A program made the translations under genes and the position numbers. Source: Nocardia fusca NBRC 14340 (GTDB lineage Bacteria > Actinomycetota > Actinomycetes > Mycobacteriales > Mycobacteriaceae). Taken from it: a DNA stretch of 64,000 nucleotides. The notes beneath the pieces are model-generated. The model did not search any database, was not told the DNA's origin, and was given only the letters and a program-made list of their open reading frames with translations. Below are positions 33,918-42,871 of this stretch, one piece after another. The stretch lies in NCBI RefSeq assembly GCF_001618425.1, contig NZ_BDCU01000042.1, positions 1-64,000 of the forward strand. The letters are read 5' to 3'. Every line of letters begins with the position of its first letter. Position 1 is the first letter of the stretch.

Positions 33918-34811
33918 TCACCGATCGGTGAGTTTCGCCAGTAGGAAGTCCCGCGCGGAAGAGGATGCCTGGTCGAACCGGTCGCCGTACACCGAGAAGT
34001 GACCGCCGGGGACCAGCTCGAGCTGTTTGGGCTCCAGGGCGTCGGAGTAGCTCTGTAGTGCGATATCGCTGGGCGTGAGGGTGTCTCCTTCGGCGATTAC
34101 CATCAGCAGCGGGGTCGGGGAGACGCGGCGCACGAAAGCCTCCGGTGCGTAGCCCTGGAATTTGTCCACGCTGGAGAGTGTCACCTCGTTGCGCCAGGTC
34201 GGCACCTGCGGACCGTTGGCCATCAGCCATTCGTAGACCTCGGCGCCCGGCATCGCGACCAGTTCGGTGGGGTCGTCGGAGGCGGCCTTGATCGTCTGGT
34301 GCGGTTCGCCCGCGGCGCGGGCCGACCGATCCGCGGCGATCGCCTGGTGCACGGTCGGCAGCATGATCGAGGGTACGAGGCGGCCGAAGGTCGCCCAGCC
34401 GTTGGTCAGTGGGACCTGAGAGACGACGGCGCGGACGCGGCGGTCGGTGGCCGCGACCACCAGGACGTGGGCGCCCGCGTAACTGGTGCCCCAGATACCG
34501 ATCCGGTCGGTGTCGATTCCGTCGAGTGTCTGTGCGTAGGTGACCGCGTCGCGGTAGCCCTCGATCTGCGCGGCCGGATCCACCTCGAAACGCGGGGCGC
34601 CGTCGGAGGTGCCGAATCCGGGGTGGTCGTAGACCAGGCAGGCGAGGCCGGCGGCGCTGAATACTTCGGCGAACGGTGCGACCCATTCCTTCACGCCGGC
34701 GAATCCGTGCGTCATCACGACCAGGGGCACGGAGCCGACGTGCTGTTCCGGCCGATACAGCCACCCGCGCAGGGTGACTCCGCCGCTGAGGAACTCCACG
34801 TCTTCACGCAT
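33918..34811 (-). CDS. Alpha/beta hydrolase (FrsA/dienelactone-hydrolase-like)
   Basis: The 297-residue cytoplasmic alpha/beta-hydrolase starts MREDVEFLSGGVTLRGWLYR. It has the oxyanion region VVMTHGFAG, the nucleophile elbow GIWGTSYAG (Ser in G-x-S-x-G-like context), and the late Asp and His region MVIAEGDTLTPSD ... VPGGHFSVYG, so a full triad is likely. The substrate is an ester or similar small molecule, unknown. Its ATG lies 12 bases from a near-perfect palindrome (34823-34848), with a TetR gene directly upstream on the same strand. It is therefore probably repressed by that TetR protein. A remnant of a second copy of its first 20 codons lies at 35979. Confidence 0.85.
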   Translation of the reverse strand: MREDVEFLSGGVTLRGWLYRPEQHVGSVPLVVMTHGFAGVKEWVAPFAEVFSAAGLACLVYDHPGFGTSDGAPRFEVDPAAQIEGYRDAVTYAQTLDGIDTDRIGIWGTSYAGAHVLVVAATDRRVRAVVSQVPLTNGWATFGRLVPSIMLPTVHQAIAADRSARAAGEPHQTIKAASDDPTELVAMPGAEVYEWLMANGPQVPTWRNEVTLSSVDKFQGYAPEAFVRRVSPTPLLMVIAEGDTLTPSDIALQSYSDALEPKQLELVPGGHFSVYGDRFDQASSSARDFLLAKLTDR

Positions 34812-34822
34812 GGACCACGCCT

Positions 34823-34848
34823 TCCATTACGTACCGATCCGTAATGGA
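34823..34848. promoter_or_regulatory. Probable TetR operator (26-bp palindrome)
   Basis: TCCATTACG (34823-34831) and CGTAATGGA (34840-34848) are perfect inverted arms separated by eight bases. The site lies between the tetR stop and the hydrolase start. The same half-site (TTCCATTAC) recurs at the degenerate second locus at 35940-35971, which supports a real operator. Confidence 0.75.
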
Positions 34849-34888
34849 ATATACCGCGCGGGTATTTGTGACGTCAACCATAGAGTTG

Positions 34889-35494
34889 TCAGTGCTCGGT
34901 CAGGCCCACTGCGTCGAGCGCGGAGCGCACTGTGTACTGAACGAACGTCTCGTCGATGGGCCCGAGTTCGGGTATCAGTGCGCGCATGAGCATCGGCCCG
35001 GTGATGAGGTCGCACAGCCATTCGGGGTCGACTTCGACAGTGATCTCGCCCCGGGCGACAGCGCGTTCGAGAATTGTTGCTGTGGAGCGGCGGCGCGGTC
35101 GGAGGAACTGTTCTTGGAACCGGTGTGCGACCTCCGGTGTGCGACCGAGTTCCTCCAGTAGTCCGGGCACGGCTCGGCGCAGTACCGGGTCGTTGAACAG
35201 CTCGCGTTGGTGTTGTTGGATTGCGAGGAGTTCGGCTTCGATGTCGCCCAGATCCTCGGCGCCGGGCTGTAGGCCGTACCGGTCGATCAGCATGGAGACG
35301 ACGAGGTCGGCGCGGCAGCTGTACCGGCGATACAGTGCGGGTCTGCTGGTTCCCGCCGCATCGGCGACAGCTTGGAAGGTGAGCGCGCCGTAGCCGCGTT
35401 CGGCGATCAGTTGAGCCGCGGCTTCGAGTAGCGCCGTGTCCACTCGAGTGTCGCGGGGGCGGCCGGTGCGAGGCACGGCGGAGATATCCGGCAT
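34889..35494 (-). CDS. TetR-family transcriptional repressor
   Basis: The 201-residue protein has an N-terminal TetR HTH at about residues 15-60 (ALLEAAAQLIAERGYGALTF ... AVADAAGTSRPALYRRYS). A helical ligand-binding domain resembling TetR_C (RRAVPGLLEELGRTPEVAHR) follows and the protein ends DAVGLTEH. ATG 35494 (MPDISAVPRTGRPRDT) was chosen as the usual start; ATGs upstream (35521 and nearby) are possible. The gene precedes the hydrolase on the same strand with an operator between, so it likely represses the hydrolase and perhaps itself. The ligand is unknown. Confidence 0.85.
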   Translation of the reverse strand: MPDISAVPRTGRPRDTRVDTALLEAAAQLIAERGYGALTFQAVADAAGTSRPALYRRYSCRADLVVSMLIDRYGLQPGAEDLGDIEAELLAIQQHQRELFNDPVLRRAVPGLLEELGRTPEVAHRFQEQFLRPRRRSTATILERAVARGEITVEVDPEWLCDLITGPMLMRALIPELGPIDETFVQYTVRSALDAVGLTEH

Positions 35495-35614
35495 GTGTTC
35501 ACCGTACCGAGAGTGCATCATCGGAGAGCTGGCGTAGCAGGAATCCATCGCCAGTGATCGCGGACTCTTGCTGAGCTCTCGAGTCCAGACTTTGTGGGTG
35601 TCATCGTGTTCGGG

Positions 35615-35810
35615 GTCGGATTATCCGGCAACAGGCCGAGTCCGGTGAGCGGCTCGAGTGCGCGTTCGGCGTCGGCGCGGGCACCGTTGAAGCAGATACC
35701 GATGCCGGCGGTGTGGGTCCCGTCGGGATCGCCTTGTAGTAGAAGTCGGTGACGAGTTCGTTCGGTGCGGTGGCAGTGAGTGCTGCGTTCAGCTGTTCCT
35801 TCGACGGACC
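35615..35810 (-). pseudogene. Possible fragment of an FAD-binding oxidoreductase
   Basis: Two frames together read about PNELVTDFYYKAIPTG and then AGIGICFNGARADAERALEP. This resembles the substrate-domain segment (ICFNGxxxxAERALxPL) of BBE-type FAD oxidoreductases. A frame break near 35715 separates the halves, and neither continues into the FAD domain. It is a scrap of about 65 codons. Confidence 0.35.
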
Positions 35811-35846
35811 GTGGCCTCGATAGTCCGGCCGACGGTCGGGGCGCGC

Positions 35847-35918
35847 TTCGTGCAGCGCGCAGTGCGGTCCGCGACCGATGTGGTGGGCCTGGTGTACCAC
35901 CGATTCAGCTGTGGTTGA
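35847..35918 (+). pseudogene. C-terminal remnant of a second TetR gene
   Basis: The last 23 codons read FVQRAVRSATDVVGLVYHRF... and match the C-terminus of the intact TetR (FVQYTVRSALDAVGLTEH) encoded on the other strand. The rest of the gene is missing. It precedes a second operator-like palindrome and a hydrolase remnant, so the whole unit is a decayed inverted paralogue. Confidence 0.65.
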
Positions 35919-35939
35919 CGTCACATCGCCGATGGGTTA

Positions 35940-35971
35940 CCTTCCATTACAAGGCGACATGTAATTGAAGG
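35940..35971. promoter_or_regulatory. Second TetR-type operator copy
   Basis: CCTTCCATTAC (35940-35950) and GTAATTGAAGG (35961-35971) form an inverted repeat with one mismatch and a ten-base spacer. The half-site is the one found at 34823-34848. The site precedes the hydrolase remnant at 35979. Confidence 0.6.
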
Positions 35972-35978
35972 CGGGGTC

Positions 35979-36044
35979 ATGTGTGACGAGGTGGAATTCT
36001 TCAGCGGCAGAGTTGCGCTGCAGGGAGGGGCGAGTGCGCAATGA
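35979..36044 (+). pseudogene. N-terminal remnant of a second alpha/beta hydrolase gene
   Basis: The 21-residue frame starts MCDEVEFFSGRVALQG and aligns with MREDVEFLSGGVTLRG of the intact hydrolase at 33918-34811. It stops after GGASAQ and no hydrolase core follows. Together with the TetR remnant and operator just upstream it is the decayed mirror copy of the neighbouring locus. Confidence 0.65.
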
Positions 36045-36789
36045 GCAGACGACCCAGCCCGGGGCGGCGAGGTGGCGGACGCACACGTCCCGTCGGCACG
36101 GCGACCGGGCTGACACTGCACGACCTGCAGATTGTCAGTCGCGTGCTCGGGTTCCGAAGTGCCGAGGATCTGGTCGGCAGCGAGCTGTGGCTCGGCACAT
36201 CCGGCAATCGGCCATCTAAGGCAGGCACATCCATTTCGCCGACTCGACCTGAGCCGTTGCCATCGGCCATCGAGGGCTGTCCGGGCGGAGGCAAGGGTCC
36301 ACATCATGATCACAACATCTGCCGGCACCCTATGACGCCGCTGCGGTGATTCCGATGCGGGCGATCATCTGTTCTACGCTGCCCACCTGTTCGGCGGGCC
36401 TTGCGCACTGCGTGTTACCGATGCGTAGATCGGTGTCGGCAATCGGTTCACCCGCAGCGTCTTCGTTGCCAAGCGTACAAACCCGGCGCTGTTCGAGTGC
36501 ACCAGCGCGTAGGTCTCTCGTTCAATCGATCGATATGAGCTCCGCCATCCTTGTTCGAAAGAGCTAGAACAAGGTCATCCCCACTGAATTCAGCACCATT
36601 GGCGTCGAGTAGAACGGGACGACGCCAGCAGCCGTCGAAGCTCACATAACGAGTCGAGTTCGACTTGCCCGGCCTGCTCGCCGCGGGCGACGTCCGTAGC
36701 GGCTCCGTGAAGCGGGTCGCATCCGCTGTCGGCGAAGGCGCGATGGCGGTTCGCCAAATCCATGAATACTTCGACAGGAGCTGACGACA
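36045..36789. other. No recognisable gene
   Basis: Short open frames occur on both strands but none shows a protein family, signal peptide or ribosome site. It looks like decayed spacer between gene remnants. Confidence 0.45.
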
Positions 36790-37237
36790 TGCCAGTAATG
36801 GGTACCGTGAAATTCCAGCAATTCTTCCGGGCAGCGGCCAGCCTGCACGTCGACCGGAACGATCTGAAGCGCTATACGGATTTCGTCGACGACAAGATCT
36901 ACGACCTGATACTCATCGGCAAGCGTCGGCAAAGGCAAATCTGAGGGACGTGATCGAACCGTGGGACCTGCCGATCACCAAGGGACTGCAGGAGGGCATC
37001 CACCGGTTCGAGAAACTGGACCAGGAGATCGAACTACAGTCCGTGCTCGATCAACTGACGGCCCGGCCGCCGTTGGACATGACCCTCTCCGAGGCGACCG
37101 AGCAGCGACTGCCGCTGATTGCCGGGGGCTTGAGCGTGGCGCTGGCGCACACATTCGTCACGATCGAGCCGGACCGAAAGAACCCCGGGACCGCCGAATG
37201 GAAGGTCGCCTTCGACATCTTCCATCTCCTGCTCTGA
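36790..37237 (+). pseudogene. DUF1931 histone-fold protein gene with one frameshift
   Basis: The first part (MPVMGTVKFQQFFRAAASLH ... DDKIYDLILIGKRR) and the second (AKANLRDVIEPWDLPITKGL ... LSVALAHTFVTIEPD ... FDIFHLLL) together give a complete protein of about 148 residues. It belongs to the DUF1931 family, whose members have a histone-like fold and are often found in actinobacteria and thermophiles. The frame changes near 36920-36930; removing one base restores it. As it stands only the first 50 residues could be made from the ATG at 36790. A sequencing error is a real alternative because all other residues are well kept. Confidence 0.78.
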
Positions 37238-38172
37238 CCACCCGCCCGCAGCCCGTCGAGCCAGTAGATCGCCGCTCGGCGCGACGCTGAGACCAGTTCC
37301 TCCGCACCTGACACGGCCGAGCGGTCGGTGTGGGGCACCGGCTGCTCGACAGGCCGGGGGAGTTCACACGCACAGCCTGCCACGACCAAGGCCGGCCGCG
37401 TCCGGTGCCGACTGGCGAAGGCCGCTGTGTCCGATGAACCGATGCCCTGGGCGCACCGACATGCGGCTTTCCTGCTAGAGCGTTGGGGCAGACCGGGAGC
37501 TACGCTTTGTTGATAACCAGGAGTTTTCGGTGGTTGAGCGCGTGGGCGTAGTGGTCGATTCCCCCTCCGGACACATATCTCCCTCTTTCTACCTGCTGTT
37601 ATTTGGTGTGAGCATCAATTGATCGAACCATATGCGCAGGTCAGCGGTGTGGGGGTTCAAGTCGGGTTCAGCTGAGACAGTCCTGAGAACCAACTCGCGT
37701 ATGTGTCCTTTCGCGGCGGCCAACCCACATCGCGGCGCTGCCGTTGCCGGAGGCCTGAATCCGTGCCCCGCATGGGACGAGGTGCGGGCGTCCTCGCCGA
37801 CTGTGAGCTATTTCGTCGGGAGGCCGGGTGGGCGGCAGCATGTAGAGCGTGACCAGTGGGGGCGGGGCGACGAATCAACCGGTGGCATCGTCGGGATCGG
37901 GGAGTCGATGCCGGCGTGGAGCTTGCGAGCTGGATACTCGGCTCGGGCGCCGGCACCCGAACCGCCATATCGTCCGGCGTGCTGACCTGGTGTGCCAGAT
38001 GCTCTGGCCGCCCCTCTGCGTGGCGCCCGCCCTTGCTGTTGGTCCGAAAGATGCTGAGCCACAATCATTGTCCCGCAGCCTGTCGGGTCGGGCCGATACC
38101 GTATAGGTGTCACCAGTAGCAGGGAGGGGTGATCCTGATGCTCGTCGTCGCCGATAAGCCCAAATCCGACTT
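37238..38172. other. No recognisable gene
   Basis: About 930 bases carry only short, uncharacteristic open frames. The right end borders a 21-bp direct repeat that may be the edge of a lost insertion sequence. Confidence 0.45.
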
Positions 38173-38221
38173 CGTAGAACCGGGGGCACATCACCGACTC
38201 CGTAGAACCGGGGGCACATCA
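38173..38221. repeat. Two 21-bp direct repeats, 28-base period
   Basis: CGTAGAACCGGGGGCACATC followed by A occurs at 38173-38193 and again at 38201-38221. Multiple short terminal repeats of this kind are seen at ends of IS21-type elements, so it could be a leftover IS end. It sits six bases downstream of the stop of the leftward gene ending at 38227. No transposase is attached. Confidence 0.5.
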
Positions 38222-38226
38222 TCCCG

Positions 38227-39740
38227 TTAGCTTCCTGGTGTCTGCGCAACGCCGATAGTGGGCGGTACCGCGCGGTCCCCTGAGCCACGGGCCGGCGCAG
38301 CCAGAGTGATCCCGCGCAGGCTTCCGTACGAAGTGGTTGTCGCTGGGCTGGCTCCTGCATTTGCCGCCGCAGTGGAAGCCGGTACTTCGCTGTCGGTAGC
38401 AGACTCGCCGACGCCAACCTCAACGGCCGCGCTCTCGGTATCCTTTGTCTCTTCGGAGGAGTCCTCACTGTCGCTGTCGTTGGAGCCGACTTCGTCCGAG
38501 TCCTCGCTCGATGCTTCTTCTTCGCCGCCGTCCGTAGTGCCGTCGGTGTCCTCGGTCTCTTCAGTTTCTTCGACAGGGAGTGCGCTGGGCTGGTTGTCTG
38601 CGGCATCGATGACGGCTGCGGTGGCGTTACCGGCGGCCGTAACGATCTCATCGACATTGCTTGCGAGGTCGCTTACAGCGGTGACCATGTCGGGGATACT
38701 GCCGGTGATCTGGCTTATCGCGGTCACCATGTTTGCGATATCGGCGGGCGTCCATGAACTGGGATCGCTTGCGGGCCCGGTCGAGGTGTCCTCGCTGGTC
38801 TCGTCCTCGGTCGAGGTGTCCTCGCTGGTGTTTACCGGTGCCGGGGTAGTCAATGCGAGGCTGGAGGAGGTGGAGGGGTCGACGCCTTCCGGTGGGGTGG
38901 TTGATTGGGGCGAGTCGAGGACGTGGCTCTGCTGGCCGACGGTGTAGGTGAGGTCGGTGTCGGTTGAGGGCGTTCCGCCGGGTGAGAGGAAATGTGTGGG
39001 TTCGATGCTGTCCAGCGCGGTGAGTAGTTGCTCGTAGGCTGCGGTCACCGCGGTGTGGGTATCCGAGCACAAGGTCGTGAATTGGGCGATCTTCGCGTCG
39101 ATCTCGGCGACGAAGACCTGGTCGAGCCAGGTGCGGCAGGTCGTTTGCGGGTTCGCGCCGTCGACATAGTGGTCGGGGAGCTCGGTGCGCAGGCGGTCCT
39201 AGACGGACTGGCCGGTGTCGCCTTGGCCTTGGGCCAGGTCGACAATCCAGTCGATCTGCTCGGGTGTCTTGTTTGCTGCTGCTGTGGCGTCGAACTCGTT
39301 CTTGCTGGTGTCGGCTTTGTTCCGGACTGCAGCATCGATCTGTGCGATCGCGGTGGTGGCGGCGGTGTGCACGGCGCGCAATGCGTCTATGCCCGCGGTG
39401 AGCCTGGTTGTGGTGTCGGTGAAGAACTGCTGGGCGCTGGTGGCGGCGGGGGAGCCGTTCCAGTGGTTCGGGACCTCGCCGAAGCGGGCGGTTTGGGCGC
39501 TGGCTTGATCGCCGAGTCGTCCTTCGAGCTCTTCTCCTAACGTGGTAGCGATCCTGCTCAAGGCTTCCAAGTCCGCGCCGCGCTGCTGGTCATACAACGC
39601 AGCAGAGCGTAGTAGCCACCCCCTGCAGGTTCTTGGCCGGCCCATTCGCGATACCGCGGGAGAAAGACCTCGAAGTAGCGCAGCCCTTCAGCGCCAGAAT
39701 CCAGGATCGTGTCGACGCTGTCGGCATTGGGAGGTCTCAC
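38227..39740 (-). pseudogene. T7SS EspB/WXG-like secreted protein gene with one frameshift and an in-frame amber stop
   Basis: Read through, the gene gives about 504 residues. GTG 39740 (MRPPNADSVDTILDSGAEGL) overlaps the stop of the EspC-like gene by GTGA. A helical WXG-like region follows (WNGSPAATSAQQFF). Near 39618, at a GGGGG run, the frame shifts from QEPAGG to LLRSAALYDQQRG. At 39199-39201 a TAG interrupts GQGDTGQSV*DRLRTELPDH in an otherwise continuous frame; CAG to TAG is the simplest origin. The C-terminal half is a low-complexity Ser/Thr/Glu/Asp-rich tail (EETEETEDTDGTTDGGEEEA). A cell-surface or secreted role is likely from composition. As sequenced the gene is dead unless the amber is suppressed. 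Confidence 0.7.
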
Positions 39741-40042
39741 TCGAACGCTCCTGCGACAGCGCCGAGGTTGGTCGCGGTCGACTGATCGACTCCGGCGCAG
39801 CTGTCTGCGCTGGCCTGAAGTGCTGAGCCGCAGTCGTGTACACAGTTGGCCCAGGAGAAGAGAAAGCGACCAAGATCGTGCAGGCCATGGCCCAGTCGCT
39901 CGCCCGTAGCCTGATATTCCCGACCTGTGTCGCTGGTCTCGAACCCCCGCAAATCGTCGGAGACACGTAGTGCTGCGTCGTTGACCGCTCCTGCTGACCG
40001 TTGTAGGGCCCCGGCGATGCCCTGCACCGCCGCTACATCCAT
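39737..40042 (-). CDS. EspC/WXG100-like small T7SS protein
   Basis: The 101-residue helical protein MDVAAVQGIAGALQRSAGAV ... GALQASADSCAGVDQSTATN ... AGAFE resembles the EspC-type excreted proteins of actinobacterial ESX loci. It has two helices and two Cys residues (WANCVHDCGSALQ). It overlaps the start of the larger EspB-like gene by GTGA, which couples their translation. Such small proteins are co-secreted with the larger partner. No ESX core genes are nearby. Confidence 0.68.
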   Translation of the reverse strand: MDVAAVQGIAGALQRSAGAVNDAALRVSDDLRGFETSDTGREYQATGERLGHGLHDLGRFLFSWANCVHDCGSALQASADSCAGVDQSTATNLGAVAGAFE

Positions 40043-40268
40043 CAGGACTTGAGTCAGTCCTCCCCTGTATAGTGGCGGCCTTACACCGCCTGTCCATCGA
40101 CTTGCGAGCCGTTGATCGAAATCTGTTCTGTTACAAGCTTCGACACAGCAAGTTGTCGTTCGGTTCCATCATTTTGAGATTCTCCGTCCGGAGCTTATCC
40201 ACCCGCCTGGGCGCAGAGATTCTCCGGTTGAGTGACCAGGGCAGAGCCTGAATGCCGATGATGTCCGG

Positions 40269-40304
40269 ATGCGGCCCCCGAAATCAGTGTTCCGGGGGCC
40301 GCAT
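40269..40304. terminator. Strong rho-independent-type hairpin
   Basis: ATGCGGCCCCCG (40269-40280) pairs perfectly with CGGGGGCCGCAT (40293-40304), a 12-bp stem with a 12-base loop. It lies about 110 bases beyond the stop of the leftward HEAT-repeat gene and before the EspC-like operon, so it insulates the two transcription units. Confidence 0.75.
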
Positions 40305-40411
40305 TCGTTCGTGTCTCACATCTCGCGAGCTCGACGTCCGGGATCACAGTTCGTCAGCACGACAGAAAGGACACCTCCGTTCCGTCGCACTCCCGAATCG
40401 TGTGCCGCGCT

Positions 40412-41080
40412 TCAGCCGGTGGAGCCGGCACGCTCGCGCAGGTTGTCCACGGCAGTCCGCGCGGCCTGGCGAACATCCTCGTGAGGGTCTTCCAGCAGCG
40501 GCTCGATCGCGGGGATCGCTTCCGTCGAGTCGAGGTCGTCGAGCGCATCGACGGCGGTCTCACGCACGACGTAGTCGCTGTCGCGAAGGCCCTGCACCAG
40601 CGCCGGATACGCCAACTCCGGCTCGGCCCGAGCCAGATAGTCCAGCACGCTGGCCCGCACGAACGGCGACGGATGATCCCCCAAGCCGCGGATGCGTTCT
40701 CCCAGTTCTGTGACACCGAGTGAGCCGAGAAGCCTGATCGCGTCCCCAGCTATCACCGGTTCGGAATCACCTGCCAGCAGCTTGACCTTCTCGACGAACG
40801 CCGGTTCGCTGCCCTGGTGCATTGCCAAGACGGTGAGCGCTGCGCGTAGCTGCGGCACTCGACGACCGGCCAGCTCCTGGGTGAGCACCTCGACGCCCGG
40901 TTCACCCTGTTCGTACAGCTCTCGGGCGACTGCCTCGTAGTAGTCGTCGTACTCGTCACCGACCGACCACCGGGCAGCGAGCTCAGTCGTCGACAGACCC
41001 ACGAGGCTTTCGCGCATCTCTTCGGCCGTCAACTCCTCCGACCATGGACTTTCACCCTCCGGCCCTTCCTCTGTGGTCAC
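40412..41080 (-). CDS. HEAT-repeat protein, candidate immunity partner
   Basis: The 222-residue acidic protein has about five HEAT-like helical repeats from residue 70 on: VPQLRAALTVLAMHQGSE, SEPVIAGDAIRLLGSLG, PSPFVRASVLDYLARAEP, SDYVVRETAVDALDDLDS, HEDVRQAARTAVDNLRER. GTG 41080 was selected because it forms a GTGA overlap with the stop of the secreted protein upstream; GTG 41092 is an in-frame alternative. HEAT-type repeat proteins are known immunity factors in polymorphic-toxin systems, and the coupled position behind a small secreted protein fits that. The pairing is inferred. An intrinsic terminator lies downstream. Confidence 0.75.
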   Translation of the reverse strand: MTTEEGPEGESPWSEELTAEEMRESLVGLSTTELAARWSVGDEYDDYYEAVARELYEQGEPGVEVLTQELAGRRVPQLRAALTVLAMHQGSEPAFVEKVKLLAGDSEPVIAGDAIRLLGSLGVTELGERIRGLGDHPSPFVRASVLDYLARAEPELAYPALVQGLRDSDYVVRETAVDALDDLDSTEAIPAIEPLLEDPHEDVRQAARTAVDNLRERAGSTG

Positions 41081-41439
41081 TTGATCCCACACTCCTTCTT
41101 GATGTCGTTGAGCGTCTTACCTTTGAACTCGCCCGGGAACTCCGACTGGATCTTTCCCGGGAGGTCGTTTGAGGTGATGGTGCCGTTGTTGATCTTTGCC
41201 TGCAGCTCGCTCTTCCGCTTCGGCGACAGTTTGATCTTGTACTTTTCGGCCAAGCGCACAACCTGGGTCAGCAGCTTGACAGCCTTGTCGCACGTCGCCT
41301 TCGACGGAGCAGCGAGCACCTGCGTGTCGACCGCCGTATAGCCCGGCGCCGCCGCGGCGACAGCACTCGACCCCGCCGATACCCCCATCAGCGCCATTCC
41401 GACCACGACAGCTGCGCTAACCAGTCCCTTACCGAACAT
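41077..41439 (-). CDS. Small secreted protein, candidate toxin
   Basis: The 120-residue precursor has a clear Sec signal peptide (MFGKGLVSAAVVVGMALMGV, then A-rich h/c-region, cleavage about residue 30-33). The mature domain is about 88 residues and Lys-rich: SKATCDKAVKLLTQVVRLAE, LSPKRKSELQAKINNGTITS, LPGKIQSEFPGEFKGK. Two Cys residues (CDKAV and KKECGIK) could form a disulfide. GGGAGAAG precedes ATG 41439. I do not recognise the family. The GTGA-coupled HEAT-repeat gene downstream suggests a toxin/immunity or ligand/receptor pair. Confidence 0.7.
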   Translation of the reverse strand: MFGKGLVSAAVVVGMALMGVSAGSSAVAAAAPGYTAVDTQVLAAPSKATCDKAVKLLTQVVRLAEKYKIKLSPKRKSELQAKINNGTITSNDLPGKIQSEFPGEFKGKTLNDIKKECGIK

Positions 41440-41801
41440 TTCGCTTCTCCCGTTCTACAGCTCCGGACGAGCATCGAAACTCGATGCAGCCCTTCGGGCC
41501 ATATCCCCTGTGGATTCGGCCCAGGCTCGAAAGGACCGGAGCTCTTCCCCTTCACCAGTATTCGATGCACCAGCCACGGATTCGGTTCCCCCCAAACATG
41601 ATCCAGTTATGGTGACGCTTGTCGCACTTCAGGCGCCATCGGTGCCTGGCAGCGTTTCCGACACAGCGACCCGGCAACGAAGGTTTGACACCAGGCGAGA
41701 TCGCGGCAGTGATGTAACCCCACCCGAGTCCTTATCGACCTGTTCACCGAGCACCGCAGCGAGCGACTTGCAGAAGCCAAAACTGGCGCCGCTGCGCGGC
41801 C
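41440..41801. other. Intergenic region, no gene supported
   Basis: It contains the promoter side of the leftward secreted-protein gene and unremarkable sequence before the rightward ORF at 41802. Confidence 0.4.
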
Positions 41802-42305
41802 TTGGGTGTCAGCCGCGACGGCCAAGCGCTCCAAACGGGGGCTGGAATTACCGGAACGGTTACGGGAAGTAGCTCGGACCCCCATATCCGCCGGACGGGC
41901 ACCCCGGCTAGCGTACCGCTGATACCCGCGCTCGACAATCAGCTTTCACCGGACCTTCGGGAGTTCCTACAGACTCGGCAGGACGGAACGCTGGCAGTCA
42001 CCCGTTCGATGATCGACCCCGTGCTGAGAGCTCGCCTCGCTCAGTTCTCCTCAGTATCAACGAGTGTCGCAAGCGAGCACTATGGCGACCATGAACTGCT
42101 TGGTTCGGTCTTTAGCGACGTTCCCGACGACACCGGGCACTGGGGTCTGAGGTATTTCGAGCACACGCTCGATCCTCTGCGATCCACACCGCCCGATTAC
42201 GTCCTCGCGATCATGACGGGGGAATTCGATGAGGACGCTTTGGCGTCGAACATGCCTGGCAACGTTGCAGGCATCGTCGTGGTGCGGACGCCGCAAGACG
42301 AGTGA
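41802..42305 (+). CDS. Hypothetical protein
   Basis: The frame of up to 167 residues ends convincingly: QFSSVSTSVASEHYGDHELL, DTGHWGLRYFEHTLDPLRST, NVAGIVVVRTPQDE. The first 50 residues from 41802 look less protein-like, so the real start may be further in, for example ATG 42009 or a GTG before it. No family is recognised and there is no signal peptide. It may be the end of a longer gene that has lost its 5' part. Confidence 0.45.
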   Translation: MGVSRDGQALQTGAGITGTVTGSSSDPHIRRTGTPASVPLIPALDNQLSPDLREFLQTRQDGTLAVTRSMIDPVLRARLAQFSSVSTSVASEHYGDHELLGSVFSDVPDDTGHWGLRYFEHTLDPLRSTPPDYVLAIMTGEFDEDALASNMPGNVAGIVVVRTPQDE

Positions 42306-42865
42306 GCAGCAGAGAGTCGGCCGCCGACAGCGGCCACACCTACGGGAAGGAGCATCAACGCGGTGGCCGACGAGTTCCCGTCGATCCAGCAGCTCAAGGC
42401 TGGGTGACTTGCTTGGGCACCACCAGCGCACCCCGAGGCGACATGCCCAGGCCGCCGTCCGGTATTCCTGATCTGGAGAAACTGGGTCTGATGTGTCGGA
42501 CGCTGCATGTTGGTATGTGGGGCGAGCAGGTGGATGGACACAGTCCGTTCGATGTTCTCGACCGCCCGGCCGATCACGGGAGAACGCGAGCAATGGACCA
42601 GAGGCGTGACACGTCCGCGGTCGCTGACTGCCGTCGCATGGCCGCTCCGCCCGGTCCAGAGACGGCGAAGTCGGTTTCGATCATCAACCGGCCAGCAAGA
42701 AGAGGCTGGTCGGTTCCTTTTTCGTCTACATAGGGCCCCGGATCGGGCACGACTCCTGCGGTCGTAGTGGGCGCCGCAAGGGTGCATGTACCGAACCGTG
42801 GCGACGGTGTGAAGACCAGCGTTGAGCTATCAGTCACCCCTGGCTGCTGAGCCGGGTGAATCCGA
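42306..42865. other. No recognisable gene
   Basis: Open frames on both strands lack family features. Transposase fragments begin at about 42872. Confidence 0.4.
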
Positions 42866-42871
42866 TGGACA

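Noticed and set aside
42197..42787. Minus-strand frame of about 196 codons
   Set aside because: Composition unlike coding sequence in this DNA and no family pattern.
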